Positions 55,905 through 64,000 of a stretch of DNA of 64,000 nt are shown here, piece after piece. The DNA is from Micromonospora phaseoli (GTDB taxonomy: Bacteria; Actinomycetota; Actinomycetes; Mycobacteriales; Micromonosporaceae), in NCBI RefSeq assembly GCF_900109115.1, contig NZ_FNYV01000004.1, forward strand, positions 186,001 to 250,000, in the 5' to 3' direction. The notes beneath the pieces were generated by a model. That model searched no databases and was not told the origin of the DNA. It was given only the letters and a program-made list of their open reading frames with translations. Position 1 is the first letter of the stretch; each line of letters starts with the position of its first letter. The position numbers were made by a program, and so were the translations under genes.

Positions 55905-56903
55905 GTGAGGATCCTGGTCACCGGCGGCGCCGGGTTCATCGGTTCGGAGTACGTCCGGATGCTGCTCGGCGTGCCCGGCGGCACCGCCGAGGGGGTACCG
56001 GCGCTGGAACCCACCGCGGTGACGGTGCTCGACGCGCTCACCTACTCCGGCAACCTGGCCAACCTCGACCCGGTCCGCGACGACCCACGACTGCGGTTCA
56101 TCCACGGTGACATCCGCCACCCCGAAACCGTCGAAGAGGCCGTCGCCGGGCACGACGTGATCGTGCACTTCGCCGCCGAGTCCCACGTCGACCGGTCCAT
56201 CACCGGCGCCGCGCCCTTCGTCACCACCAACGTCCTGGGCACCCAGACCCTGCTCGACGCGGCGTTGCACCACCGCGTCACCCGATTCGTGCACGTCTCC
56301 ACCGACGAGGTCTACGGCTCCATCGACACCGGCTCCTGGACCGAGGACTGGCCGCTGGCCCCCAACTCCCCCTACTCGGCGTCCAAGGCCGGCTCCGACC
56401 TGCTCGCCCTGGCCTACCACCGCACCCACGGCCTCGACGTGGTCGTCACCCGCTGCTCCAACAACTACGGCCCCTACCAGTACCCCGAGAAGCTCGTTCC
56501 GCTGTTCGTCACCAACCTCCTCGACGGGCACACCGTCCCCCTCTACGGCGACGGCGGCAACATCCGCGACTGGCTCCACGTCCACGACCACTGCCGCGGC
56601 ATCGCCCTGGTGCAACAGAAGGGCCGCGCCGGCGAGGTCTACCACATCGGCGGCGGCACCGAACTCACCAACAGCGAACTCACCGGCCGCCTCCTCGACG
56701 CCTGCGACGCCGGCTGGGAACGGGTCGTACCGGTACCCGACCGCAAGGGCCACGACCGCCGCTACTCCCTCGACATCTCCAAAATCAACAGCGAGTTGGG
56801 GTACGCCCCCAGCATCACCCTCGACGCCGGCCTCAGCGACACCGTCCACTGGTACCGCGACAACCGCGCCTGGTGGGAACCGCTGAAAGCGGCGGCCCGA
56901 TGA
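55905..56903 (+). CDS. rmlB: dTDP-glucose 4,6-dehydratase
   Basis: Second step of the pathway, 332 residues, extended SDR. NAD motif [45 protein letters not shown] and the catalytic [13 protein letters not shown] (Tyr-Lys). [20 protein letters not shown] is RmlB-specific. GTG 55905, preceded by TAGACT at a plausible -10 distance. Overlaps rmlD by 4 bp. Confidence 0.97.
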   Translation: MRILVTGGAGFIGSEYVRMLLGVPGGTAEGVPALEPTAVTVLDALTYSGNLANLDPVRDDPRLRFIHGDIRHPETVEEAVAGHDVIVHFAAESHVDRSITGAAPFVTTNVLGTQTLLDAALHHRVTRFVHVSTDEVYGSIDTGSWTEDWPLAPNSPYSASKAGSDLLALAYHRTHGLDVVVTRCSNNYGPYQYPEKLVPLFVTNLLDGHTVPLYGDGGNIRDWLHVHDHCRGIALVQQKGRAGEVYHIGGGTELTNSELTGRLLDACDAGWERVVPVPDRKGHDRRYSLDISKINSELGYAPSITLDAGLSDTVHWYRDNRAWWEPLKAAAR

Positions 56904-57784
56904 GGGTCCTGGTGACCGGGGCCGGCGGGATGCTCGGGCGGGACCTCGTCGAGCTGCTCGCCGGGCAGCCCGAGCACCAGGTGACCCCCGCCACCCGGAC
57001 CGAACTCGACATCACCGACGCCGCCACCGTGCACGCCGCCGTCGCCGGTCACGACGTGGTGGTCAACGCCGCAGCGTGGACCGACGTCGACGGCGCCGAG
57101 CAGGACGAGCCGGCCGCCACCGCGGTCAACGGTGCCGCCGTCGCCCACCTCGCCACCGCCTGCGCCAGACACGGCGCCCGGCTGCTACAGATCTCCACCG
57201 ACTACGTCCTCCCCGGCGACGCCACCGTCCCCTACCGCGAGGACGCACCGACCGCGCCGGTCAACGCGTACGGCCGGAGCAAGCTCGCCGGGGAGCGGGC
57301 CGTGGCCCGGCTGCTGCCCGACGCCGGGTACGTGGTGCGCACCGCCTGGCTCTACGGCGCCCACGACCGCAACTTCGTCGCCACCATGCTGCGCCTGGCC
57401 GACCAACGCGAACTCCTCGACGTGGTCGACGACCAGCGCGGGCAGCCCACCTGGTCCGGCGCGCTGGCCCACCAACTGGTCGCGCTCGCCGAGTCGGCCC
57501 TGGCCGGGCGGGCCGCCCCCGGGATCTACCACGGCACCTGTGCCGGCGAGACCACCTGGTACGGCCTGGCCCGCGCGGTCTTCGCGCTGCACGGGCTCGA
57601 CCCCGACCGGATCAGACCCACCACCAGCGCCCGGTTCCGGCGACCCGCCGCCAGGCCGACGTACAGTGTGTTGGGGCACGACCGATGGGCCGACGCGGGG
57701 CTGCCGCCCCTGCCGGACTGGCACGCCACCCTGGTCGCCGCGTACTCCCCCGACGGTCCACCCTCCCCGTGGAAGGTCGCATGA
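56900..57784 (+). CDS. rmlD: dTDP-4-dehydrorhamnose reductase
   Basis: Last step of dTDP-L-rhamnose synthesis, 294 residues. [45 protein letters not shown] and [14 protein letters not shown] (Tyr-Lys) are present. Reads VLPG where many RmlD have VFDG. Coupled by ATGA to rmlB and to the DUF2304 gene. Confidence 0.95.
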   Translation: MRVLVTGAGGMLGRDLVELLAGQPEHQVTPATRTELDITDAATVHAAVAGHDVVVNAAAWTDVDGAEQDEPAATAVNGAAVAHLATACARHGARLLQISTDYVLPGDATVPYREDAPTAPVNAYGRSKLAGERAVARLLPDAGYVVRTAWLYGAHDRNFVATMLRLADQRELLDVVDDQRGQPTWSGALAHQLVALAESALAGRAAPGIYHGTCAGETTWYGLARAVFALHGLDPDRIRPTTSARFRRPAARPTYSVLGHDRWADAGLPPLPDWHATLVAAYSPDGPPSPWKVA

Positions 57785-58170
57785 AGCTCACGCTGGTCAC
57801 CGGCCTGACCGGTCTGGTCCTGCTGGCCACGATCGTCGAGTTGCTGCGCCGCCGGCAACTGCGCGAGAAGTACGGCATGCTCTGGCTCGGGCTGCTGTTC
57901 GTGGTGATCCCGCTGTCGCTGTTCCCCCGGCTGCTCGACGGCGTGGCGGACACCCTCGGCGTGGCCTCCGGGGTCAGTCTCGTGCTCTTCCTCGGCATCG
58001 TCTTCCTTCTGCTGGTCTGCATCCACCTCAGCTGGGAGGTCAGCACCCTGGAGGAGGAGACCCGCACGTTGGCCGAGGAGTTCGCCCTGCTGCGGACCGA
58101 GGTCGAGGCGGACCGGGCGGAACGGGCAGCGCTCGCGGACCGGGCGCAGACGGTGACCTCCGATGGTTAA
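57781..58170 (+). CDS. DUF2304 small membrane protein
   Basis: A 129-residue protein with three hydrophobic helices (LTGLVLLATIVELLRRRQLR, WLGLLFVVIPLSLFPRL, SLVLFLGIVFLLLVCIHLSW) and a C-terminal coiled coil (EEETRTLAEEFALLRTEVEA). DUF2304 genes typically adjoin a DPM1-like glycosyltransferase, as here. Overlaps both neighbours by a few bases. Likely an anchor or partner for the glycosyltransferase (inference). Confidence 0.9.
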   Translation: MKLTLVTGLTGLVLLATIVELLRRRQLREKYGMLWLGLLFVVIPLSLFPRLLDGVADTLGVASGVSLVLFLGIVFLLLVCIHLSWEVSTLEEETRTLAEEFALLRTEVEADRAERAALADRAQTVTSDG

Positions 58171-58864
58171 CGGCAAACGGCTTCTGATCATCATCCCGGC
58201 CCTCAACGAGGCCGGTTCCATCGGCGATGTCGTCGGCGAGATCCGGGGCGAACTGCCCGGCGTGGACGTGCTGGTCGTCGACGACGGCTCCACCGACCGC
58301 ACCGCCGCCGTCGCCACCGCCGCCGGCGCCCGGGTCGCCCGGCTGCCGTACAACCTCGGTGTCGGTGGCGCGATGCGCCTCGGCTACCGCTACGCCCACG
58401 ACCACGGCTACGACGTGGCCGTGCAGATCGACGCCGACGGGCAGCACGACCCCCGCTACGTGCCGAAACTGGTCGATCTCCTCGACGACTACGACCTCGT
58501 CATCGGGGCGCGCTTCGCCGGTGAGGGCGAGTACACCGTGGGCGGCCCCCGCCGCTGGGCGATGGCCATGCTGTCGATGGTGCTCTCCGGCCTGGCCGGC
58601 ACCACGCTCACCGACACCACGTCCGGGTTCCGCGCCGCCAACCGACGGATGATCGAGATGTTCGCCGGCTGGTACCCCGCCGAGTACCTCGGCGACACCG
58701 TCGAGACGCTGGTACACGCCGCCCGTCGCGGCTACCGGATCGAACAGGTCCCGGTCGCGATGCGGCGCCGGATGGCGGGCACTCCCAGCCACTCCCCCGC
58801 CAAGGCGATGATCTACCTCGGCCGGGCGGTGGCGGTGCTCACCCTGGCACTCATCCGCCGGTGA
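58163..58864 (+). CDS. DPM1-like family 2 glycosyltransferase
   Basis: A 233-residue GT2 enzyme: LLIIIPALNEAGSIGDVVGE, VLVVDDGSTDRTAAVATAAG (DDGS), VQIDADGQHDPRYVPKLVDL (DxD) and DTTSGFRAANRRMIEMFAGW. No transmembrane helices of its own except possibly the C-terminus, consistent with use of DUF2304 as partner. Donor and acceptor unknown; polyprenyl-phosphate acceptor is likely. Confidence 0.9.
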   Translation: MVNGKRLLIIIPALNEAGSIGDVVGEIRGELPGVDVLVVDDGSTDRTAAVATAAGARVARLPYNLGVGGAMRLGYRYAHDHGYDVAVQIDADGQHDPRYVPKLVDLLDDYDLVIGARFAGEGEYTVGGPRRWAMAMLSMVLSGLAGTTLTDTTSGFRAANRRMIEMFAGWYPAEYLGDTVETLVHAARRGYRIEQVPVAMRRRMAGTPSHSPAKAMIYLGRAVAVLTLALIRR

Positions 58865-60168
58865 TGCGTCGCCTGCTCCGCCTCGTCCCACCCGGCACCC
58901 TCCCGGTCGGCGCCGGGCTGGCCCTGGTCGGGCTGGCCTCGTACGTCCACCTCGCCCTGGCCGGACACAGCCTCGACGCCGCCGACTACTCATCGCTGTC
59001 GGTGCTGTGGTCGGTGGTCTTCACCGTCGGCATCGGCGTGTTCTTCCCCGTCGAGCAGGAGGTGGCCCGGCTCGTCGCGACCCGCCGCACCCGCGGGCTA
59101 CCGCCCGGACCGGTGCTGGCCCGGGGTGCCGCCGTCGCCGCCGCCGTGCTCGGCCTGCTGCTCCTGCTCATCGTCGGCACCGCCGACGTCCTCGCCGATC
59201 GGCTCTTCGACGGCGACCGCGCCATGGTGGCGACCCTCGCGGGCGCGCTGGCCGCCCTGGCCGTGGCACACACCACCCGCGGCGTACTCTCCGGGCTGCG
59301 GCGCTTCCGCTGGTACGGCGCCCAACTCGGCCTCGACGGCGGCCTTCGCATCACGCTCGTCACCGCGCTCGCCGTGGCCGGCGTCGACTCACCCGTGGCG
59401 TACGCGCTGGTGCTGGCCGCCGCACCGCTGCTCGCCGTCGCGCTGACCGCCGCACCGGTGGTCCGGGCGACCGGCGGAGGGCCGGCCGTGCCGTGGCCAC
59501 CGCTGCTGCGCGGGCTGGCGCTGCTCACCGCCTCAAGCCTGCTCGCCCAGGTCGTGGTGAACGTCGGCGTGATCAACGTACGGCTACTCGAACCCTCCGA
59601 CGTGGCTACCGCCGGTGCGTTGCTCTCCGCGCTGGTGCTGGTCCGCATTCCGCTGTTCGTCTTCGGCTCGATGCAGGCCGCGCTGCTGCCAGGTCTCTCC
59701 ACCGCCGCCGCCTCCGGCGACGACACGGCTTTCGGCGCCCTGCTGCGCAGGTCCCTGGCGGTCGTCACCGCACTGGGCGCCGCCGGCGGTCTGCTCGCCG
59801 TGCTGCTCGGCCCGTGGCTCGTCACGGTCCTCTTCGACGCCCCCGACGTGCTCGGCCACGGCGACTTCGCCTGGCTGTCCCTGGCCACCCTGGCGTACCT
59901 GTGGGCGATGGTCCTCGGTCAGGCGCTGCTGGCCCGCGACCGGCACCTCGTCCAGGCGGTGGCATGGACCGTCGGCATCGCCGCGCTCGCCGCCGCAACC
60001 CTGGCCCCGCTGCCCGTCGCGCTGCGCGTCGAGCTCGCCTACACCGTGGGCTCCCTGGTCACCGCCGCCGTCATGGTCGCGGAGCTGGCCCGGGCACGTC
60101 GGCCGGCCGGGCCCACCACGCCGGCCAACACCCCTGTGCCCGCGACCACCACCGGAGGGATCCGATGA
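58861..60168 (+). CDS. Polysaccharide flippase-like membrane protein (MATE/Wzx-type)
   Basis: A 435-residue protein with about twelve hydrophobic segments from LVPPGTLPVGAGLALVGLAS on. Its composition and layout fit lipid-linked oligosaccharide flippases, but no strongly conserved motif can be shown. GTG 58861 overlaps the glycosyltransferase stop by 4 bp. The Thr/Pro-rich C-terminal tail ends TTPANTPVPATTTGGIR. Confidence 0.8.
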   Translation: MMRRLLRLVPPGTLPVGAGLALVGLASYVHLALAGHSLDAADYSSLSVLWSVVFTVGIGVFFPVEQEVARLVATRRTRGLPPGPVLARGAAVAAAVLGLLLLLIVGTADVLADRLFDGDRAMVATLAGALAALAVAHTTRGVLSGLRRFRWYGAQLGLDGGLRITLVTALAVAGVDSPVAYALVLAAAPLLAVALTAAPVVRATGGGPAVPWPPLLRGLALLTASSLLAQVVVNVGVINVRLLEPSDVATAGALLSALVLVRIPLFVFGSMQAALLPGLSTAAASGDDTAFGALLRRSLAVVTALGAAGGLLAVLLGPWLVTVLFDAPDVLGHGDFAWLSLATLAYLWAMVLGQALLARDRHLVQAVAWTVGIAALAAATLAPLPVALRVELAYTVGSLVTAAVMVAELARARRPAGPTTPANTPVPATTTGGIR

Positions 60169-61193
60169 ACCCACCCCAGGTGACCGCGGTGATGCTCGCC
60201 TACGGTGCCGAACCCTGGCTGGTCGACGCCGCCCACGCCGTGCTGGCCAGCACCGGCGTCGACATCGAACTGGTGCTGGTCGACAACGGCTGCACCGGCG
60301 ACGGCGTCGACGTGGTCAAGGGCCTGCCCGGCGTACGGGTGATCCGCCCGGAGCAGAACACCGGATACTCCGGCGGCTGCAACATCGGCGCCGCCGAGGC
60401 CACCGGCGACTGGCTCGCCTTCGTCAACTCCGACGCGATCGTTGCCCCCGATGCCCTCGCGAAGGTCGTCGCGGTGGCCGCCGAACCGGGCGTCGGCGCC
60501 GCGATGGCCTCCATCCGGCTCGCCGAGGACCCCGACCTGATCAACACCTCCGGCAACCCGCTGCACTTCACCGGCCTGTCCTGGGCCGGCGGCAACGGCG
60601 AACCGGCGAGCGCGCACGCCCGGCGTACCGTGGTGCCGTCGCTGAGTGGCTGCTGCTTCGTCATCAGCCGCCGCCGCTGGGCGGAGCTGGGCGGATTTCC
60701 GGCCGAGTACTTCGCCTACCACGAGGACACCGAGCTCAGCCTGCGGCTGTGGCAGCGCGGCCTACGGTTGGAGTACGTGCCCGACGCCGTGGTCCGTCAC
60801 CACTACGAGTTCTCCCGCAACGACCGCAAGCTCTACCTGGTCGAGCGCAATCGCCTGCTCACGCTGCTCACCACCTACCAGGGCCGCACCCTGGCGCTGC
60901 TGGCGCCGATGCTGCTGCTCACCGAGGCCGCCATGCTCGCCGCCGCGCTGGCCGGCGGCTGGGGGCGGCAGAAGACCCGCGGCTGGGTCTGGTTGTGGCG
61001 CCACCGCGACTGGGTACGCGCCCGCCGCCGGCAGTTGCAGGCCGAACGCACCGTCGACGACGGCGTCGTCGCCCGAATGATGACCGCCCGGGTGGCCCCG
61101 TCGAACGTGGACGCACCACCGGGGACGGGCGTCTTCAACGCCGTCGCGACCGGCTGGTGGGCGCTGGCGAGACCCCTGCTCCGCCAGCGCTGA
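60165..61193 (+). CDS. Family 2 rhamnosyltransferase-like glycosyltransferase
   Basis: A 342-residue GT2 protein of the rhamnosyltransferase type: VTAVMLAYGAEPWLVDAAHA, LVLVDNGCTGDGVDVVKGLP, TGYSGGCNIGAAEATGDWLA and YFAYHEDTELSLRLWQRGLR (EDxE). A hydrophobic segment near residue 250 (LLAPMLLLTEAAMLAAALA) may anchor it. It likely uses the dTDP-rhamnose made by the adjacent rml genes. ATGA-coupled to the flippase. Confidence 0.88.
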   Translation: MNPPQVTAVMLAYGAEPWLVDAAHAVLASTGVDIELVLVDNGCTGDGVDVVKGLPGVRVIRPEQNTGYSGGCNIGAAEATGDWLAFVNSDAIVAPDALAKVVAVAAEPGVGAAMASIRLAEDPDLINTSGNPLHFTGLSWAGGNGEPASAHARRTVVPSLSGCCFVISRRRWAELGGFPAEYFAYHEDTELSLRLWQRGLRLEYVPDAVVRHHYEFSRNDRKLYLVERNRLLTLLTTYQGRTLALLAPMLLLTEAAMLAAALAGGWGRQKTRGWVWLWRHRDWVRARRRQLQAERTVDDGVVARMMTARVAPSNVDAPPGTGVFNAVATGWWALARPLLRQR

Positions 61194-61214
61194 CCCGCGC
61201 TCGTCCCGCCAACG

Positions 61215-62051
61215 TCACGCCTCGGGGGGGTTCTGGCCCGGCTTGTCCTCCAGGTCGGCGGAGCCGGCCGAGGTGGTCGGCTTGTGCGCCTCCTCGGTCG
61301 GGGTGGTCGGGGTCTGTGCCCGGTCCCCCTCGGCCGGGGCCTCTCCGGCCGCACCGCCGTCGAGCAGCGCCGTCAATGCCGCGCCGGTGATCCGCCGGAA
61401 GGTACGCCCCACCCGGCCGCGATCCAGGACCGCGACCTCCAACTGGTGGGCCGCGATCGTCCGGGCCGCGCCACCCTCGCCGCCGACGCTGCCCAGCGCC
61501 TGCACCGCCACCCGCACCGCGTCACCGAGCGACATGTCCGGGCGGTGGTTCGACTTGAGCACCCCGGAGATCGCCTCGGCCTGGCCACCCATCGCCATCC
61601 GCCCCGGCTCGTCGTTGACCGACCCGTCGTAGGTGAGGCGGTACAGCGAGTCCTCCTCCGGCGTGGCACCGACCTCGGCCACGCAGATCTCCACCTCGAA
61701 CGGCTTCGACTGCTCGGTGAAGATGGCACCGAGGATCTGCGCGTACGAGTTGGCCAGGGCCAGGCCGGTCACGTCGCGGCGGTCGTAGCTCAGGCCGTTC
61801 AGGTCCGCCATCCGCACGCCGGCACGGCGCAGGTTCTCGAACTCGTTGTAGCGGCCCACCGCGGCGAACCCGATCCGGTCGTAGATCTCGCTGACCTTGT
61901 GCAGGGTGCTGGAGAGATTCTCGGCAACGAAGAGCACCCCGTCGGCGAAGCTCACGACCACCGCGCTGCGTCCCCGAGCGATGCCCTTGCGGGCCAACTC
62001 GGAACGGTCGCGCATGATCTGTTCGGGCGAGGCGTAGAACTGCATGGCCAC
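61215..62051 (-). CDS. prcA: Proteasome alpha subunit PrcA
   Basis: Outer-ring 20S subunit, 278 residues: [40 protein letters not shown] and [20 protein letters not shown]. No N-terminal Thr, as expected for alpha. The C-terminal 45 residues are acidic and low-complexity ([20 protein letters not shown]). GTG 62051 or ATG 62045. Converges with the glycosyltransferase gene. Confidence 0.96.
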   Translation of the reverse strand: MAMQFYASPEQIMRDRSELARKGIARGRSAVVVSFADGVLFVAENLSSTLHKVSEIYDRIGFAAVGRYNEFENLRRAGVRMADLNGLSYDRRDVTGLALANSYAQILGAIFTEQSKPFEVEICVAEVGATPEEDSLYRLTYDGSVNDEPGRMAMGGQAEAISGVLKSNHRPDMSLGDAVRVAVQALGSVGGEGGAARTIAAHQLEVAVLDRGRVGRTFRRITGAALTALLDGGAAGEAPAEGDRAQTPTTPTEEAHKPTTSAGSADLEDKPGQNPPEA

Positions 62052-62115
62052 GGCGGCGGCTCTCCTTCGGGCGCGGTACTGGGGAACTGCGGTCAGCTGC
62101 GGGTGGTGGGACGGC

Positions 62116-62955
62116 TCAGCCGCCCGGGTTCTCCATCCGGCCGGCGACCACGCTCTCCGCGATCGCAGACGTCTCCGCGTCGGTCAGCCGGTGCGTTCCC
62201 TCCGCCGTCGCGGTCATCACCACCGGGTAGATCCGCCGGATCAGGTCGGGCCCGCCGGTCGCGGTGTCGTCGTCAGCGGCGTCGTAGAGTGCCTCCACGG
62301 CCAGCCGTACCGCGTCGTCGACGGAGAGCCCCGGCCGGAACCGCTTCTTCAACGCCGACTTGGCGAACAGCGAACCGGATCCGATCGCGTCGTACCCCGT
62401 CTCCCCGTAGGGACCGCCGGTGACGTCGAAACTGAAGATCCGACCGGCCAGCGCCGGGTCCTTGGCGGCCAGGTCGAACCCGGCGAAGAGTGGGATCACG
62501 GCCAGCCCCTGCATGGCCGCGCCGATGTTGCCCCGGATCATCGAGGCGAGCCGGTTCGCCTTGCCGTCCAGCGAGAGCATCGCGCCCTCGATCTTCTCGT
62601 AGTGCTCCAGCTCCACCTGGAACAGCCGCATCAGCTCGATGCCGATGCCGGCGGTGCCGGCGATGCCCACCAGCGAGTACGCGTCAGCCGGGTGCACCTT
62701 CTCGATGTCCCGCTGGGCGATCAGGTTGCCCATGGTGGCCCGCCGGTCACCGGCCATCACCACGCCACCGGCCGCGGCGATGGCCACGATGGTGGTGGCG
62801 TGCGGGGCCAGATCGGCGGCCATGCCCGGGGGCAGCGCCCGGCGGCCGGGCAGCATCTCGGGGGCCACCTTGCTCAGGAATGCCGTGAAGGAGGACGTCC
62901 CCGCGTTGGTGAACACATCTGGAAGACGCCCGGATGGATCAAAACCCGCTGCCAC
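62116..62955 (-). CDS. prcB: Proteasome beta subunit PrcB
   Basis: Catalytic 20S subunit, 279 residues. A propeptide of 53 residues ends at PHA; Thr54 in [20 protein letters not shown] becomes the N-terminal nucleophile after autolysis. [20 protein letters not shown] and [19 protein letters not shown] follow. GTG 62955 lies within the 3' end of the endonuclease VII-like gene (82-bp overlap). It precedes prcA by 64 bp on the same strand. Confidence 0.96.
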   Translation of the reverse strand: MAAGFDPSGRLPDVFTNAGTSSFTAFLSKVAPEMLPGRRALPPGMAADLAPHATTIVAIAAAGGVVMAGDRRATMGNLIAQRDIEKVHPADAYSLVGIAGTAGIGIELMRLFQVELEHYEKIEGAMLSLDGKANRLASMIRGNIGAAMQGLAVIPLFAGFDLAAKDPALAGRIFSFDVTGGPYGETGYDAIGSGSLFAKSALKKRFRPGLSVDDAVRLAVEALYDAADDDTATGGPDLIRRIYPVVMTATAEGTHRLTDAETSAIAESVVAGRMENPGG

Positions 62956-63188
62956 GTGGTTCCTCTCAGGTACGTGATGGCCCTGGCCAGCCTCGTTGGA
63001 CTGTCACGGAACTGGCCAAGACCACCGTTGCAGTTGAAGCAGAGTATCCCGCGCACCCAGCCGGTGCGATGATCGTGGTCCAGATGTTCCGGATCGGGTA
63101 CGCCGCAGACCGCGCAGACCCCGCCCTGCGCCGCGAGCAACTCGTCGAACTCCCGCTGCCCGATGCCTGCTCGCAGTCCGGACACCAC
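62874..63188 (-). CDS. Endonuclease VII-like HNH protein, possibly 5'-damaged
   Basis: A 104-codon frame: [40 protein letters not shown] and [20 protein letters not shown] match recombination endonuclease VII domains (CxxC, HxDHDH, CFNCN). Zinc-pair motifs CPQCKGDRRR and LKWCPDCEQ lie just upstream in two other frames (63240-63188), suggesting the ancestral gene started at ATG 63240 and was frameshifted. The frame overlaps prcB by 82 bp. Between pup and prcB, where such genes are often seen. May be active from GTG 63188 or a pseudogene. Confidence 0.7.
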   Translation of the reverse strand: MVSGLRAGIGQREFDELLAAQGGVCAVCGVPDPEHLDHDHRTGWVRGILCFNCNGGLGQFRDSPTRLARAITYLRGTTWQRVLIHPGVFQMCSPTRGRPPSRHS

Positions 63189-63275
63189 TTCAGCCCCTGC
63201 TCAGCGGGCGTCGCCGATCTCCTTTGCACTGCGGGCACATCTTGTCCAACCCAAGGGACGAGTCGGACGTAAGCC

Positions 63276-63491
63276 CTACTCCCCGCCCTTCTGCACGTAT
63301 CCTCTCACGAACTCCTCGGCGTTCTCCTCGAGGACGGAGTCGATCTCGTCCAGCAGGTCGTCGACGTCCTCGGTGATCTCGGCGTGCCGCTCGGCGACCT
63401 CAGGGTTCGCCTCGACGGTCACATCCTCGACCTCTTCGCCCTGGCGCGACTTGCCCGACTGCGACTGACCGCCGCTGTCACGAGTGGCCAC
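63276..63491 (-). CDS. pup: Prokaryotic ubiquitin-like protein Pup
   Basis: A 71-residue disordered tag protein. GTG 63491 follows GGAGGAGG by 6 bp. The sequence ends [17 protein letters not shown]; the central [20 protein letters not shown] forms the Mpa-binding helix. It ends in Glu, not Gln, so it is ready for PafA without deamidation. First gene of the prc block; dop lies upstream. Confidence 0.96.
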   Translation of the reverse strand: MATRDSGGQSQSGKSRQGEEVEDVTVEANPEVAERHAEITEDVDDLLDEIDSVLEENAEEFVRGYVQKGGE

Positions 63492-63744
63492 TGTTGCCTC
63501 CTCCACGATCTCCCTGCGATGAACTTACCTCGCGGGAGCGACGAAACGCCCGCCGCGCGCCGGTACCGGTGCGCCCGGACGACAAGCGATCGGACGGCCG
63601 CCCACGCCGGCAGCGTCCGACCGCGACAGCGCAGAACGGTTCAGCTCGACAGGCCGCCAGGCGGACGGCGTCTGCCAGGGGGTGCCGGCGCGCACGCTGC
63701 CGCCGCCCGAGCGCCCGTCGCACGCGTAGCACCGTCCACCCCGG
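63492..63744. other. Gap between dop and pup
   Basis: 253 bp with no gene I can support. It should hold the pup promoter. GC-rich throughout; no terminator hairpin with a T-run was seen. Confidence 0.5.
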
Positions 63745-64000
63745 TCAGGCTGAGCTGCTGGTCAGCGTCTCCAGCAGGTCCTTGGCGCTGGCGCAGCGGT
63801 CGAACAGCGCCCCGACGTGCCGCTTGGTGCCGCGCTCCGGCTCCATCATCGGCACCCGCACCAGTGACTCCCGGCCGATATCGAAGATGACCGAGTCCCA
63901 ACTGGCGGCGACCACCTCGGAGGCGTACTGGGCGAGGCACCGGCCGCGGAAGTAGGCCCGGGTGTCCTCCGGCGGCTCGGTCATCGCCGTGCGGCTCTCC
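63745..64000 (-). CDS. dop: Depupylase/deamidase Dop, C-terminal part
   Basis: Only the last 84 residues are in the window. [39 protein letters not shown] and [16 protein letters not shown] are characteristic of Dop C-termini. The frame is open at the window end, upstream residues reading ESRTA. Dop removes Pup from targets; deamidation of Pup is not needed here because Pup ends in Glu. Confidence 0.92.
   Translation of the reverse strand, partial: ESRTAMTEPPEDTRAYFRGRCLAQYASEVVAASWDSVIFDIGRESLVRVPMMEPERGTKRHVGALFDRCASAKDLLETLTSSSA

Noticed and set aside
54310..61193. Complete antibiotic glycosylation cluster
   Set aside because: Only rmlABCD, two GT2 enzymes, a DUF2304 protein and a flippase are present; no polyketide or peptide synthase genes. 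Cell-surface polysaccharide is the simpler reading.
62874..63240. Prophage remnant suggested by the endonuclease VII gene
   Set aside because: No other phage genes, integrase or attachment site; such genes commonly stand between pup and prcB in actinobacteria.

Overview
The window is high-GC actinobacterial DNA, most likely from Micromonospora or another member of Micromonosporaceae. Four lines of evidence point there: a complete Pup-proteasome locus; the conserved run helY, tatC, tatA, pafC, pafB, pafA; a SAM-IV-type riboswitch followed by a cysteine-rich leader peptide; and interspersed repeats of a kind I associate from memory with Micromonospora. Assignment below family level is inference.

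Left part (1-18.3 kb): nitrogen and sulfur acquisition. A GH5 cellulase, cut by the window start, has a CebR-like operator upstream. Next on the minus strand is a complete urea ABC transporter operon, urtABCDE, with a hairpin between urtA and urtB and a GlnR-like array upstream. Beside it lies a UrtA/AmiC-like binding protein without a signal peptide, divergent from a MarR regulator. After a methyltransferase and an HTH-DUF5753/DUF397 pair comes the urease operon ureABCFGD on the minus strand. It has no ureE, its UreG has a His-rich head, and a DUF6968-like gene overlaps its end. Urea import and hydrolysis thus sit about 5 kb apart. Divergent from ureA, a SAM-IV-type riboswitch, a 33-residue leader peptide and two hairpins precede a polar amino-acid ABC transporter, probably for cystine or methionine.

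Middle part (18.3-42.6 kb): mixed genes. In order these are a seven-copy 15-bp repeat, a DUF559 protein, an ABC-2 exporter with a TetR-like regulator carrying a second HTH, a secreted metallophosphatase, glpK, an SDR, an RsbW-like ATPase, a DksA/TraR protein with a terminator-like leader, a monoamine-oxidase-like flavoenzyme, an SCP2 plus debranching-enzyme-like operon, an ArsR/SRPBCC pair, a NUDIX hydrolase, a large membrane protein with split hydrolase motifs, smpB, an orphan anchored solute-binding protein with a membrane partner, a Phd-like protein, a CBM2-GH18 chitinase and a triple-MHYT protein.

Right part (42.6-64 kb): Tat export and pupylation. helY, a HAD protein, a lipid kinase, tatC, tatA, a small membrane coiled coil, pafC, pafB, a DUF3866 protein and pafA run into a polysaccharide block (rmlC, rmlA / rmlB, rmlD, DUF2304, glycosyltransferase, flippase, glycosyltransferase) that separates pafA from prcA, prcB, an endonuclease VII-like gene, pup and dop. 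dop is cut by the window end. Pup already ends in Glu, so Dop should act mainly as depupylase. PafA ligates Pup to targets, PrcAB degrades them, and PafBC is the DNA-damage activator known from mycobacteria.

No tRNA, rRNA, CRISPR array, transposase or replication origin was recognised.
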